Both the position numbers and the translations under genes were made by a program. Below are positions 25,616-32,819 of a stretch of DNA of 64,000 nt, piece by piece (position 1 is the stretch's first letter; every line of letters starts with the position of its first letter). The notes under the pieces are model-generated. The model saw nothing but the letters and a program-made list of their open reading frames with translations, was not told the origin of the DNA and did no database searches. This DNA comes from Candidatus Aenigmatarchaeota archaeon (GTDB lineage Archaea; Aenigmatarchaeota; Aenigmatarchaeia; CG10238-14). Location of the stretch: NCBI GenBank assembly GCA_026414305.1, contig JAOAJH010000002.1:103998-167997 (forward strand). The letters are read 5' to 3'.

Positions 25616-25690
25616 TATATGAAAACTTGATACACTTTGAAAATGAATTTTTCATAAAATTTATTTAAAAGAAAACTATAAAAAATTTTC

Positions 25691-26125
25691 TCAATTTATA
25701 TTTATATAATCACCCACCTTTATGTTTTTTCTCTGTGTGTAGTTAGCCTTAACCTCAACTACATATCTTGATGGGTATCTTGATGGATAAATTTCACAAG
25801 GATCCTGATAACATGGTTGCACATCTACTTTAATTTCATTTATTGTACCATTTCCAAAAACAAAAATCATGTCAAGAGGTATCTTTGTGTTTTTCATCCA
25901 AAAGTTTCTTTGTTTTTCATCCTTAAAGACAAATATCATCCCAGAGTCTTCATCTAGTTTTTCTCTAAACATAAGACCTTTTGACATTTCTTCAGGTGTT
26001 TCAGCAACTTCAACATTTAAATATATTTTTCCCTGCTGTGTGATTATCTCTATAACCTTTTCAGTGTTTTGTTCAACACAACCGCTCAAAAATATAAGAA
26101 AAAAGACGAGTATAAATCTAAACAT
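25691..26125 (-). CDS. DUF192 lipoprotein
   Basis: 144 residues. The N-terminal signal ends in a lipobox, 'FFLIFLSGCVEQ'. The DUF192 domain follows: 'YLNVEVAETPEEMSKGLMFREKL', 'GMIFVFKDEKQRNFWMKNTKIPLDMIFV' and a C-terminal 'KNIKVGDYININ'. Family members are small extracellular or periplasmic beta-barrel proteins of unknown function. The insertion 'VQPCYQDPCEIYPSRYPSRYV' contains two Cys that may form a disulfide. It overlaps the triosephosphate isomerase stop by 8 bases and is probably in its operon. Confidence 0.88.
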   Translation of the reverse strand: MFRFILVFFLIFLSGCVEQNTEKVIEIITQQGKIYLNVEVAETPEEMSKGLMFREKLDEDSGMIFVFKDEKQRNFWMKNTKIPLDMIFVFGNGTINEIKVDVQPCYQDPCEIYPSRYPSRYVVEVKANYTQRKNIKVGDYININ

Positions 26126-26756
26126 ATTTTATCATTTCCTTTAAAACCTTTTCAGGTCTTTCAGACTTTACAACAGCAGAACTTACAAGCACACCAAAAG
26201 TTCCTAACTCAAATGCAATTTTTACGTCATCACCATTACTTATTCCAGCACCGCATATGACTTTTGTATTAACATTTTTCACAGTATTTGTTATGACTTT
26301 AGGCTTTGCCTTTGAAACAGCAATACCAGTTTCTATAAGTTCTGGTGGCTCTATTGCAATATAATCAGGTTTCATTTGATCAACTTTAATAGCTGTTTTT
26401 ACATCTGGCACGCAGACAACAGAAATTAACTTTGCTCTTTTGCAAGCTTTCACAGCAGACTCTATTTCCTTTATCCCAATTCTTCTCTCAGAATGATTTA
26501 TTAAACTTCCGATTGCACCTGCTTGCTTTAATGATTCTGCCAAAACATGACCTGTATTTCTGCCAAAATCTATTCCATCAACATGCTGGGCAAAAACATT
26601 TTTACATATTTTTGAAATTTGATTTATATCAGCAAATTGAGGCGCTATTGATATGTTTTTGTTTAATTTGCAAATTTTCTTTGCAAGAATAACAGCGTTT
26701 TTGCCAGTGCTTTGCTCATAAGTTTTGAAATTTATTAGCAAAAATGGCTCTCTCAT
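26118..26756 (-). CDS. tpiA: triosephosphate isomerase, archaeal type
   Basis: Interconverts dihydroxyacetone phosphate and glyceraldehyde 3-phosphate. The archaeal short form (212 residues) is recognised by 'LLINFKTYEQSTGKNAVILAK', 'IGSLINHSERRIGIKEIESAVKAC' (catalytic His), 'YIAIEPPELIETGIAVSKAKP' (catalytic Glu) and the phosphate-binding 'KVICGAGISNGDDVKIAFELGTFGVLVSSAVV'-type C-terminal region. It shares the glycolytic pathway with PGK in this window. Its stop overlaps the DUF192 start by 8 bases. Confidence 0.95.
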   Translation of the reverse strand: MREPFLLINFKTYEQSTGKNAVILAKKICKLNKNISIAPQFADINQISKICKNVFAQHVDGIDFGRNTGHVLAESLKQAGAIGSLINHSERRIGIKEIESAVKACKRAKLISVVCVPDVKTAIKVDQMKPDYIAIEPPELIETGIAVSKAKPKVITNTVKNVNTKVICGAGISNGDDVKIAFELGTFGVLVSSAVVKSERPEKVLKEMIKYV

Positions 26757-26824
26757 AAAACTATTTTGTCTTTGGTTGTATAAAAGCCTTTAAAATATAA
26801 ATGCGTAAATAATAATTGATATCC

Positions 26825-27547
26825 ATGGGTAAGAGGCTAAGCAAAAAAGAAAAGAAGAAGTTAAAATACATGCAAGAGCAGTTGCCGCAACCTACAAAAA
26901 TAGAGCCAAAAAAAATAAACATAAAAAAAATTATTCCATTTATTATAATACCATTTTTAATAATAGCGGTTGTTCTGCTCACAAGAACAGAAAAACCTGA
27001 ATACACACCTTTAAAAACTGACGTTCCATTTGTTGGCAATCCCGATGCTCCAGTAACAATAAAATCTTTTAGTGAATTTCAATGTCCATATTGTGCTGAT
27101 TTCTTTGCAAAAACATATCCAGAGATAAAGGAAAAATACATTGACACGGGCAAAGTCAAGTTTGTTTTTTACGAGTTACCGATAGAACAGCGCGCCTTTT
27201 CATTCAAAGCATCAGAGGCAGCTAGATGTGCATATGATCAAGGTAAATATGAAGACTATGCTTTACTGCTTTACAACAAACAAAAGCATTGGGGTAGGAT
27301 AGGTCCAAGTGTTTTTGATGATTATGCAACAGAACTTGGTTTAGATGTTGAAAAATTCAACGCTTGTTTGAAAAGCGGATCCATGAAAGAGATAATATTA
27401 AAGGAAATACAAGATTCAAAACAATTTCAGATAACAGGAACACCCACATTCTTTATTAACGATAGAAGAATTGTGGGATCAAAGCCATTTGAAGATTTTG
27501 AAAAAATTATAAACGAAAAACTTCAGTTAGCAAATAAAACAGCATGA
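26825..27547 (+). CDS. membrane-anchored DsbA-family disulfide oxidoreductase
   Basis: 240 residues with a charged cytoplasmic N-terminus ('MGKRLSKKEKKKLKYMQEQL'), one transmembrane helix ('IIPFIIIPFLIIAVVLLT') and an outer thioredoxin domain of the DsbA/DSBA-oxidoreductase type. The active site is 'SEFQCPYCADFF', and the cis-Pro loop is 'ITGTPTFFINDRRIVG'. It should form or exchange disulfides in exported proteins. The track starts at TTG; ATG 26825 is more likely. A second DsbA-like protein and a DsbB lie at 42-43.7 kb. Confidence 0.9.
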   Translation: MGKRLSKKEKKKLKYMQEQLPQPTKIEPKKINIKKIIPFIIIPFLIIAVVLLTRTEKPEYTPLKTDVPFVGNPDAPVTIKSFSEFQCPYCADFFAKTYPEIKEKYIDTGKVKFVFYELPIEQRAFSFKASEAARCAYDQGKYEDYALLLYNKQKHWGRIGPSVFDDYATELGLDVEKFNACLKSGSMKEIILKEIQDSKQFQITGTPTFFINDRRIVGSKPFEDFEKIINEKLQLANKTA

Positions 27548-27575
27548 TTTTATTTGTCTTTTAGAAAATAAAATT

Positions 27576-28197
27576 ATGGCAATACAATTCTACTCAGATG
27601 AAACAAGGAAATTTTACAAGCTTGTTGAAACAGAAAATTGGCCAACTGTTGTAATATCTGGAATAAGAATGCACAGAACTGAGAAAATTGATCCAAAAAA
27701 AGATTCTTTTCTAAAATTGAAATCGCTTGGAAAAATTAAAGGCAGAGTTTTAGACACTTGTTGTGGTTTAGGTTACACAGCAATATTGTCTTCAAAAAAA
27801 AGCTTACCAAGTATATACTTTTGAAAAGGACAAAAACATGGTTAAAATAGCCAAATTAAACAAATATTCGTCACATCTTTTTACAAAAGAAAATATATTT
27901 TTGTCTATAAACGATTCTTTCAAAGCAGTTAAGTCCATAAAAAGTAGCTTTTTTGATTTTATAATTCATGATCCACCAAGATTTAGTTTTGCACCTGAGT
28001 TGTATTCACTGGAATTTTATAAGGAGCTTTTTAGAATTTTGAAATCAAGAGGAAAGATGTATCATTATGTTGGAACGCCAGGACAAAAAAGCGGCAAAAA
28101 CATTCCAAAAGGCATAGTAAACAGACTTTTGTTGTCAGGTTTCAACAAAGCATACAGAGATGTTAAATCTCAAGGCGTGATAGCTTTAAAGTTTTAA
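27576..28197 (+). pseudogene. COG2521-type archaeal methyltransferase, frameshifted in an A-run
   Basis: Two ORFs (27576-27824 and 27838-28197) read as one predicted methyltransferase. The first part has 'SGIRMHRTEKIDP' and the SAM motif 'VLDTCCGLGYTAI'; the second continues with 'YQVYTFEKDKNMVKIAKLN', 'NDSFKAVKSI' and 'FIIHDPPRFSFAPELYSLEFY', all typical of the COG2521 archaeal family. The join is at a run of eight A (27794-27801): with seven A the reading gives a continuous protein. Either there is a real one-base insertion, transcriptional or ribosomal slippage, or a homopolymer sequencing error. Both halves are otherwise well conserved, so recent change or error is likely. Confidence 0.85.
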
Positions 28198-28241
28198 CAG
28201 CACCCCGAGCCACAACCACATCCTTTCTTTTTTCCATCCAT
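28194..28241 (-). CDS. 15-residue Cys-rich peptide, candidate micro-gene
   Basis: Too short for the track. ATG preceded by AGGTGATTTTAA, a strong ribosome site with proper spacing, followed by 'MDGKKKGCGCGSGCC' and a stop. Four Cys in the last eight residues (CGCGSGCC) resemble metal-binding tails. It follows the 33-residue zinc ribbon by 10 bases at the end of the superoxide dismutase operon, and its stop overlaps the convergent methyltransferase stop. The ribosome site is the main support. Confidence 0.5.
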   Translation of the reverse strand: MDGKKKGCGCGSGCC

Positions 28242-28251
28242 TTAAAATCAC

Positions 28252-28353
28252 CTAAGGGTCTGAGCAATCCCTTTTGAATCCGCAATTGAAACACACTATC
28301 TTGCAATGAATTTCTTGCATTTCAACATTGCAAATGTCGCATATATATACCAT
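28252..28353 (-). CDS. 33-residue zinc-ribbon protein
   Basis: Too short for the track. The ORF reads 'MVYICDICNVEMQEIHCKIV' then 'CFNCGFKRDCSDP'. Two CxxC pairs (CDIC, CFNC) plus HCK and a final DCSDP give a compact zinc ribbon; I recall similar tiny proteins with a conserved HCK...CxxCGY...DCSD pattern in other prokaryotes, without known function. The ATG lies 2 bases after the superoxide dismutase stop, so translation is probably coupled. A metal or redox accessory role to the dismutase is an inference. Confidence 0.72.
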   Translation of the reverse strand: MVYICDICNVEMQEIHCKIVCFNCGFKRDCSDP

Positions 28354-28355
28354 TT

Positions 28356-28964
28356 CTATACCTTTTCGAATCTTTTCAAAACATCATTCCAATCAATGTT
28401 CTTGAAAAATGCATCTATATATGCAGCTTTGTTTGTTTGATAGTCAAGCCAAAATGCATGTTCGTACATATCTAAAGCCAAAATAGGCTTTGCGTTCCAA
28501 ATTGGGAATGTGTTTTGTGCATCTCCTATTACGTTCATAAGCATATTAGTGTCCCTGTCCCATGCAAGCCATACCCATCCTCTTGCGGACAACGCACTTC
28601 CTCTAAAATCTGCTTCCCATTTTTCATAACTTCCAAAATCCTTTTCTATTTGTTTGATTAGCTTACCGCTTGGTTTACCTCCTTTGCCACCTAAATTACC
28701 AAAATAAATTTCATGATTTTTTACACCGCCTATTGCAAATGTCAACTCTACTTTCAATTCTCTTATTGTTGAAAAAGTTGCATTCCCAGATTTAAGCTCA
28801 TCAATGCCCATTGAATTTAACTTTTCCATTATTTCATTATATTTGTTCACATACCCTTGATATAGTTTGAAATGCTCAAGTACAGATTTCTCTGAGAAGC
28901 CATCCATTTTAAGCAAGTTTGGCTTTGTTTTTGCAAAATCAATCGCAATTTTCTTTTCAAACAT
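28356..28964 (-). CDS. superoxide dismutase, Fe/Mn family
   Basis: Converts superoxide to oxygen and hydrogen peroxide. The C-terminal part shows 'WVWLAWDRDTNML', 'PILALDMYEHAFWLDYQTNKAAY' (Asp and His metal ligands) and the central 'IGGVKNHEIYFGNLGGKGGKPSG'. The N-terminal ligand region is 'VLEHFKLYQGYVNKYNEI', a divergent HxKLYxGYV form compared with the HH..HH of classical enzymes; this should be checked. The ATG at 28964 follows GAGGTGATAG and is preferred over the track start. It is the second gene of an operon behind a COG2522 regulator, followed by two micro-genes. Confidence 0.88.
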   Translation of the reverse strand: MFEKKIAIDFAKTKPNLLKMDGFSEKSVLEHFKLYQGYVNKYNEIMEKLNSMGIDELKSGNATFSTIRELKVELTFAIGGVKNHEIYFGNLGGKGGKPSGKLIKQIEKDFGSYEKWEADFRGSALSARGWVWLAWDRDTNMLMNVIGDAQNTFPIWNAKPILALDMYEHAFWLDYQTNKAAYIDAFFKNIDWNDVLKRFEKV

Positions 28965-28974
28965 TTCTATCACC

Positions 28975-29298
28975 TCACATAAAAGCATTTGGATTTTCTC
29001 TTAAAACTTTAGCAGAGCTACCAAGTATGCTTAATCTAATATTCTCTTCTGGCTGGCCACTGATTATCATCTCCACAATCTGGTCAGCATATTTTTTTAT
29101 GTTCTTGTCATTCACTATGTATTTTAGCTTACCCTCATATTTTTCTGAAAGATATTTGCTCACTGCAGGTTGTGTTATACCTAGTATCTTTGCAATAGAT
29201 TTCTGCGTGTATCTATTTTTTGTTAGAGTTTTGGCTATGTTTGCCCTTATTGCAGGTATTATATACTTGGATGCTGTTTCACATGGTGTAGTAAGCAT
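28975..29298 (-). CDS. COG2522-like helix-turn-helix regulator
   Basis: 107 residues. The N-terminal 'MLTTPCETASKYIIPAIRANIAKTL' and the helix-turn-helix 'TQKSIAKILGITQPAVSKYLSEKYEGKL' match the archaeal COG2522 predicted-regulator family, which is related to the DNA-binding domain of thiamine regulators. A conserved Cys lies at position 6. The gene stops 10 bases before the superoxide dismutase start. A perfect inverted repeat with 9-base arms lies directly before its own start, which suggests self-regulation of the operon. Confidence 0.86.
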   Translation of the reverse strand: MLTTPCETASKYIIPAIRANIAKTLTKNRYTQKSIAKILGITQPAVSKYLSEKYEGKLKYIVNDKNIKKYADQIVEMIISGQPEENIRLSILGSSAKVLRENPNAFM

Positions 29299-29299
29299 A

Positions 29300-29320
29300 A
29301 AATATAACCTTGTTATATTT
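29300..29320. promoter_or_regulatory. inverted repeat in front of the superoxide dismutase operon
   Basis: Arms AAATATAAC and GTTATATTT separated by CTT, a perfect 9+3+9 repeat ending 1 base from the regulator's start codon. Because it overlaps the expected start of transcription or translation it could be the binding site of the COG2522 regulator. AT-rich repeats of this size can occur by chance, so this is weaker than the HxlR operator. Confidence 0.5.
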
Positions 29321-29353
29321 AGTAAGAATAATTTAAATAATTAACCCCACAAA

Positions 29354-30127
29354 TCAAAAAATTCTATCAGTCTTTATAATCTTTATGTTTTTGTTTGTTT
29401 CTTTTGAGCTGACAAGAGCAACTCCAATACCGATCAGCTTAGATGAAAAAATTGCTAATTTTTCTCCTTTTTCAAAATCATCTGTTTTGGATATCCAATC
29501 TGAAAATATTGGCGAACCGTTAATTATTTTTGGCAAAAATTCATTCTTAACATAAACTTTTTTCACATGCTGAATGGATTTTTCCATTTCAATTAAGCAA
29601 CCTTTATTTATTTTTTCGATAATGCAAGAGTTTTCAACGTCAAAATCGCCTATTCTAATTCTTCTCAATTCCTTCAAGTGAGCACCGCCTAAAAATTTAC
29701 CAATATCGTCAACAAGTTTCCTTATATATGTACCGGCTTGAACTTTTGTCTCAAATCTAACATCTTTACCATTTCTTTCAAGTATTTTGAAGTAGTGTAT
29801 TGTTCTTTTTCTTTCAACTCTTTTGACCCTTGATTTAACTGGTGGTTTTTGTATTATTTCTCCAACAAATTTGCTCGTAATTTTTTCCAACGCGTCTAAT
29901 TCAAAATCTTTGTGCATGTGCATTATTCCAACATATGTCTTGTCTAAATTTTCAAAAAAAGGCATTGCTTTTACTGCTTTATCCAAACATACAATTAAAA
30001 GCCCAGTTGCATTTGAATCCAAAGTTCCAGAATGCCCTGCTTTTTTAGCGTTCAGTTTATTTTTTACTATTTCACAAACTTGCCTAGAAGTTATGCCTTT
30101 TGGTTTGTCAACTAGCAGCAAAAACAT
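29354..30127 (-). CDS. tRNA/rRNA pseudouridine synthase Cbf5/TruB, short
   Basis: The catalytic domain of the TruB/Cbf5 family: 'LLLVDKPKGITSRQVCEIVKNKL', the catalytic Asp in 'KKAGHSGTLDSNATGLLIV', 'TYVGIMHMHKDFELD', 'VKSRVKRVERKRTIHYFKI' and 'VRFETKVQAGTYIRKLVDDIG'. A reduced C-terminal PUA-like part follows ('GEKLAIFSSKLIGIGVAL'). In archaea this enzyme works with H/ACA guide RNAs and also makes tRNA psi-55. At 257 residues it is well below the usual 330 or so. The eL14 gene is transcribed 28 bases ahead on the same strand. Confidence 0.9.
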   Translation of the reverse strand: MFLLLVDKPKGITSRQVCEIVKNKLNAKKAGHSGTLDSNATGLLIVCLDKAVKAMPFFENLDKTYVGIMHMHKDFELDALEKITSKFVGEIIQKPPVKSRVKRVERKRTIHYFKILERNGKDVRFETKVQAGTYIRKLVDDIGKFLGGAHLKELRRIRIGDFDVENSCIIEKINKGCLIEMEKSIQHVKKVYVKNEFLPKIINGSPIFSDWISKTDDFEKGEKLAIFSSKLIGIGVALVSSKETNKNIKIIKTDRIF

Positions 30128-30154
30128 AAATAAAATAAAGAAAACACAACAAAT

Positions 30155-30553
30155 TTAACTTTTGGTTTTCTTTTTAGGTTTCTCTGTTTTCTTTTCTGGC
30201 TTTTCAGTTTTCTTCTCAGTCTTTTTTTCAACAACTTTCTCTGTTTTCTTCTCAGTTTTTTCAGCCTTCAATTCTTCTGGGCTTGGTTTCTTTAAACCTA
30301 ATCGAGAAAGTAAACCAGCTGAGTCAAAAGCTTCTATTACATCCTTGTCATTAGCATCTTCTTTTATTTTAACAGAATAATTTGTTGGTTCAAGATGCTC
30401 AACGTTACATTTTCTTCTTTTTACACCGGTTAAAGCTCTTGGTCCAGTTACAATTACAAAATTATCGTCAACTGATTTTACTACAACACAATATCTTCCG
30501 GCCTCTCTTCCAGCTGTCTTTATACAAACTTTACCAATATCTAAAGATGCCAC
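30155..30553 (-). CDS. rpl14e: 50S ribosomal protein eL14 with Lys/Glu-rich tail
   Basis: The KOW-containing core 'LDIGKVCIKTAGREAGRYCVVVKSVDDNFVIVTGP' and 'GVKRRKCNVEHLEP' identify archaeal L14e. After about residue 90 the protein carries a low-complexity tail built of KTEKK/PEKKTEK repeats up to its end 'KPKKKTKS', which is an extension compared with ordinary archaeal eL14 of roughly 75-95 residues. A similar charged insertion occurs in uL11 nearby. It precedes Cbf5 on the same strand; archaeal L14e and Cbf5 are commonly neighbours. Confidence 0.93.
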   Translation of the reverse strand: MASLDIGKVCIKTAGREAGRYCVVVKSVDDNFVIVTGPRALTGVKRRKCNVEHLEPTNYSVKIKEDANDKDVIEAFDSAGLLSRLGLKKPSPEELKAEKTEKKTEKVVEKKTEKKTEKPEKKTEKPKKKTKS

Positions 30554-30670
30554 TTTGATTCACCTCTCCACTTTATATTATATATAAACTTAAATGCTTA
30601 ATGTAATTTGATTTTAAAATATAAAAACAATTAGAAAATTTTTAAATGGCCAAAATAAATAAATAATTGT

Positions 30671-31150
30671 ATGAATTCAAAAGGTGTATCCCCACTTATA
30701 GCAACAGTCTTGCTGATAGCATTCACTTTATCCATATCAGGATTGATAGGTGGATGGCTCTCAGGAATGACAAAAACACAAACAGAATCATTAGAAAAAA
30801 GTTCCATGGAAACAATGAATTGTACAGGCTCTGTGATAAGCATTTTTAACGTGGTTTGCGGCAACACAACTGCAGATAGTCCAAATAAGCTTGTGATAGC
30901 TATTTCAAACGAAGGTAACAATGCGCTTTATGGCTTTTCATCGTTTGCACAAATAGGCACATTGCAATACATAAATAATACAGGAGGCCCAACATTAGAA
31001 ACACCTTTGTATCCAGGCGAGCATGTCATACTTGAGTATGGTTGTGGCAATTCTTGTGAAGATGGTAAAATAATTTCCAAAGTGAGAGTTTCGCCAACAA
31101 ACTGCCCTACTGCATGGGCTGAAAAGCTATTGCAAGTAACTTGTGTCTAA
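30671..31150 (+). CDS. archaeal type IV pilin-like protein
   Basis: 159 residues. It begins with a class III signal, 'MNSKGVSPLIATVLLIAFTLSISGLIGGWL', in which prepilin peptidase would cut near the Lys-Gly before the hydrophobic helix. The outer domain has six Cys ('MNCTGS', 'VVCGN', 'YGCGNSCEDG', 'TNCPTAW', 'VTCV'), probably forming disulfides. This is typical of archaeal pilins and archaellin-like surface proteins. It ends by overlapping the convergent coiled-coil gene by 4 bases. No pilus assembly genes are in the window. Confidence 0.85.
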   Translation: MNSKGVSPLIATVLLIAFTLSISGLIGGWLSGMTKTQTESLEKSSMETMNCTGSVISIFNVVCGNTTADSPNKLVIAISNEGNNALYGFSSFAQIGTLQYINNTGGPTLETPLYPGEHVILEYGCGNSCEDGKIISKVRVSPTNCPTAWAEKLLQVTCV

Positions 31151-31557
31151 TATTTTTTCATATCTTTGCTTAATTTTAAAACAGTTTTGCCTAGAAGCTC
31201 GTATTTTTCAGTTAGTTTGTTATCAATTTCTAAAACTTTTTTCACGACATCTCTATATTTTTCTTCTTGTTCTTGTTTGTATTCCTCAAGTTTCATTTCA
31301 ACATCAAATGCTTTTATGTTTGCGTTTGTTTGCTCATCCCTAAATTCGTTTATTTTTTGAATTATTTTACTCACATCTATTTTGTCTATCTTCTTTTCTA
31401 TTCTTTCTATAGACTCTTCATTGACTCTGTTTACAAAAACAAACAAAATCAATATAGAATTCAAACCAAGAACAATCCCAACAATTATTGATTGGGTTAT
31501 TGCAATGAATATAGATAATCCAAGACTGACTAGACACAATATTGCGATAATATTCAT
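31147..31557 (-). CDS. membrane protein with long coiled coil, unknown
   Basis: 136 residues. Two N-terminal hydrophobic segments ('IIAILCLVSLGLSIFIAIT' and 'IIVGIVLGLNSILILFVFV') are followed by a heptad-rich cytoplasmic or outer helix rich in Glu, Lys, Ile ('ESIERIEKKIDKIDVSKIIQ' to 'TVLKLSKDMKKY'). No catalytic features. It could be a scaffold or anchor protein. Confidence 0.65.
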   Translation of the reverse strand: MNIIAILCLVSLGLSIFIAITQSIIVGIVLGLNSILILFVFVNRVNEESIERIEKKIDKIDVSKIIQKINEFRDEQTNANIKAFDVEMKLEEYKQEQEEKYRDVVKKVLEIDNKLTEKYELLGKTVLKLSKDMKKY

Positions 31558-31587
31558 GATTAGTGAATGAAAGTGAAATTTTTAAGC

Positions 31588-32148
31588 TTATTGTAACTTG
31601 CTATCATAAATTCCCTGATCTATTTCTGCTAAAACTTGCTTTGGTGGCTTTCCTTCGACTGTTATAGGCATGCTTACACATGAACCAACTATTTCTTTGA
31701 CTGCATTTTTCAAATTTTTTGAAAGCAGTCCACTATATTTCATTTTTGCTATTTTTACACATTGTTCAATCGTAAGGTTTCCAACAATTTTCCTTTCTGC
31801 TTTCTCTGCTTTCTCAACTTTGACTTCCTTTTCTTCTTTGGGTTTTTTTGCATCTTCTGCAGCTGCAGCTTTTTTTGATCCACTGCTTCCTATTTTTTCC
31901 ATTTTCAACTCCTTTTTAATTAAGGATGAAACAGGCGGAACACCTACTTTTATAGAATACTCCTTTGTGTCCGTGTCTATGACAACTTTCACAGGAACGT
32001 TCATTCCTTTGTATTCTTTTGTCTCTTCATTTATCTTGCTGAACAACTCACCCATGTTTATTTTAAATTGGGAAAATTTAGGTGCTGTTGTTGGTCCTGG
32101 TTTTGCATTTCCACCCTCAACAAGCAATTCTATTGTTTCCTTACTCAT
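31588..32148 (-). CDS. rpl11: 50S ribosomal protein uL11 with charged linker insertion
   Basis: uL11 binds the GTPase centre of 23S rRNA. The N-terminal domain 'IELLVEGGNAKPGPTTAPKF' and the C-terminal RNA-binding domain 'IVGNLTIEQCVKIAKMK' to 'EIVGSCVSMPITVEGKPPKQV' are normal, but between them lies an unusual insert of about 30 residues rich in Lys, Glu and Ala ('KKAAAAEDAKKPKEEKEVKV'), where other archaeal uL11 proteins have a short linker. The ATG at 32148 follows AGGTGATAGCA. It overlaps Spt5 by 8 bases; uL1, uL10 and P1 are not next to it. Confidence 0.94.
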   Translation of the reverse strand: MSKETIELLVEGGNAKPGPTTAPKFSQFKINMGELFSKINEETKEYKGMNVPVKVVIDTDTKEYSIKVGVPPVSSLIKKELKMEKIGSSGSKKAAAAEDAKKPKEEKEVKVEKAEKAERKIVGNLTIEQCVKIAKMKYSGLLSKNLKNAVKEIVGSCVSMPITVEGKPPKQVLAEIDQGIYDSKLQ

Positions 32149-32611
32149 TGCTATCACCTGATTTTTGTATAACTGAAACCAAACCCGCATTTACAGTTAC
32201 AGGTATAGGAACAGTTACCTCAATTAGTTCAATTGTAACTTCACCCTTGTCTTTGTCATATCTAGTAACTTTACCCTTTTCACCCTTGAATGGACCACCA
32301 ACGACTTCTACAATATCACCTTCTTTTATGTCAATTTCCTTTTTCTTTGTTTCTATTATTTTCTTTATCTGGTTAATATCAACAGGATCTCTAAGTATGC
32401 CCCTTGCGTGAGGTATCTCCTTTATTATTTCCTGAATATCTTTAAGTTCACCCTCAACAAAAATATAGCCTTTGATCTCTTCTGGATGAACAAGCGATTT
32501 TATATTAAGGGCATTCACTTTGGCTTTGTTTGCTATAGCCTCCAAAACAACATTTTCCCTTCCAATTATTGTTTTTACAGTGTATATGGTCAAATCAAAC
32601 ACCACCTGCAA
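32141..32611 (-). CDS. spt5: transcription elongation factor Spt5 (NusG-like)
   Basis: Binds RNA polymerase and couples elongation to processing. The NGN domain runs from 'TIYTVKTIIGRENVVLEAIANKA' to 'YIFVEGELKDIQEIIKEIPHARGIL', and the KOW domain from 'IKEGDIVEVVGGPFKGEKGKVTRYD' to 'EVTVPIPVTVNAG'. The ATG at 32611 lies within SecE; a TTG at 32593, just after the SecE stop and a GGTGGTG stretch, is an equally good start. SecE > Spt5 > uL11 is a classic archaeal order. Confidence 0.95.
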   Translation of the reverse strand: MQVVFDLTIYTVKTIIGRENVVLEAIANKAKVNALNIKSLVHPEEIKGYIFVEGELKDIQEIIKEIPHARGILRDPVDINQIKKIIETKKKEIDIKEGDIVEVVGGPFKGEKGKVTRYDKDKGEVTIELIEVTVPIPVTVNAGLVSVIQKSGDSNE

Positions 32612-32765
32612 TGACAGATATCATGTAAAATATAAATCCGACAGCACCAATTACAACAAAGCCATATAAAACAGTTCTTAAAACCTTTTTAAGATCCTGC
32701 GCTGTAGGCTTTCTCGCTATCTTCAATATATTCACATATTTTTTTATGGTTTCCCTGATATTCAT
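32595..32765 (-). CDS. secE: preprotein translocase subunit SecE (Sec61 gamma)
   Basis: Missing from the ORF track. 56 residues: 'MNIRETIKKYVNILKIARKP' then 'TAQDLKKVLRTVLYGFVVIG' then one transmembrane helix 'AVGFIFYMISVIAGGV'. This is the short archaeal SecE with its cytoplasmic amphipathic helix, conserved Lys-Pro-Thr turn and single tail helix; it clamps SecY. It lies between FtsZ and Spt5 in the expected order and overlaps Spt5 by up to 17 bases. Confidence 0.93.
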   Translation of the reverse strand: MNIRETIKKYVNILKIARKPTAQDLKKVLRTVLYGFVVIGAVGFIFYMISVIAGGV

Positions 32766-32819
32766 CAGCAATCACACTTTATAAGAATTGATTTTATTAT
32801 TAAAATTATTTATTTAAAC

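Noticed and set aside
25545-25640. C/D-box guide RNA at the structured leader
   Set aside because: CTGA occurs and ATGATTA resembles box C with one mismatch, but the order and spacing of C and D boxes do not fit on either strand.
30160-30280. Tandem DNA repeat in the eL14 tail
   Set aside because: The repetition follows the KTEKK coding pattern and is best explained as a low-complexity protein tail, not a separate DNA repeat element.
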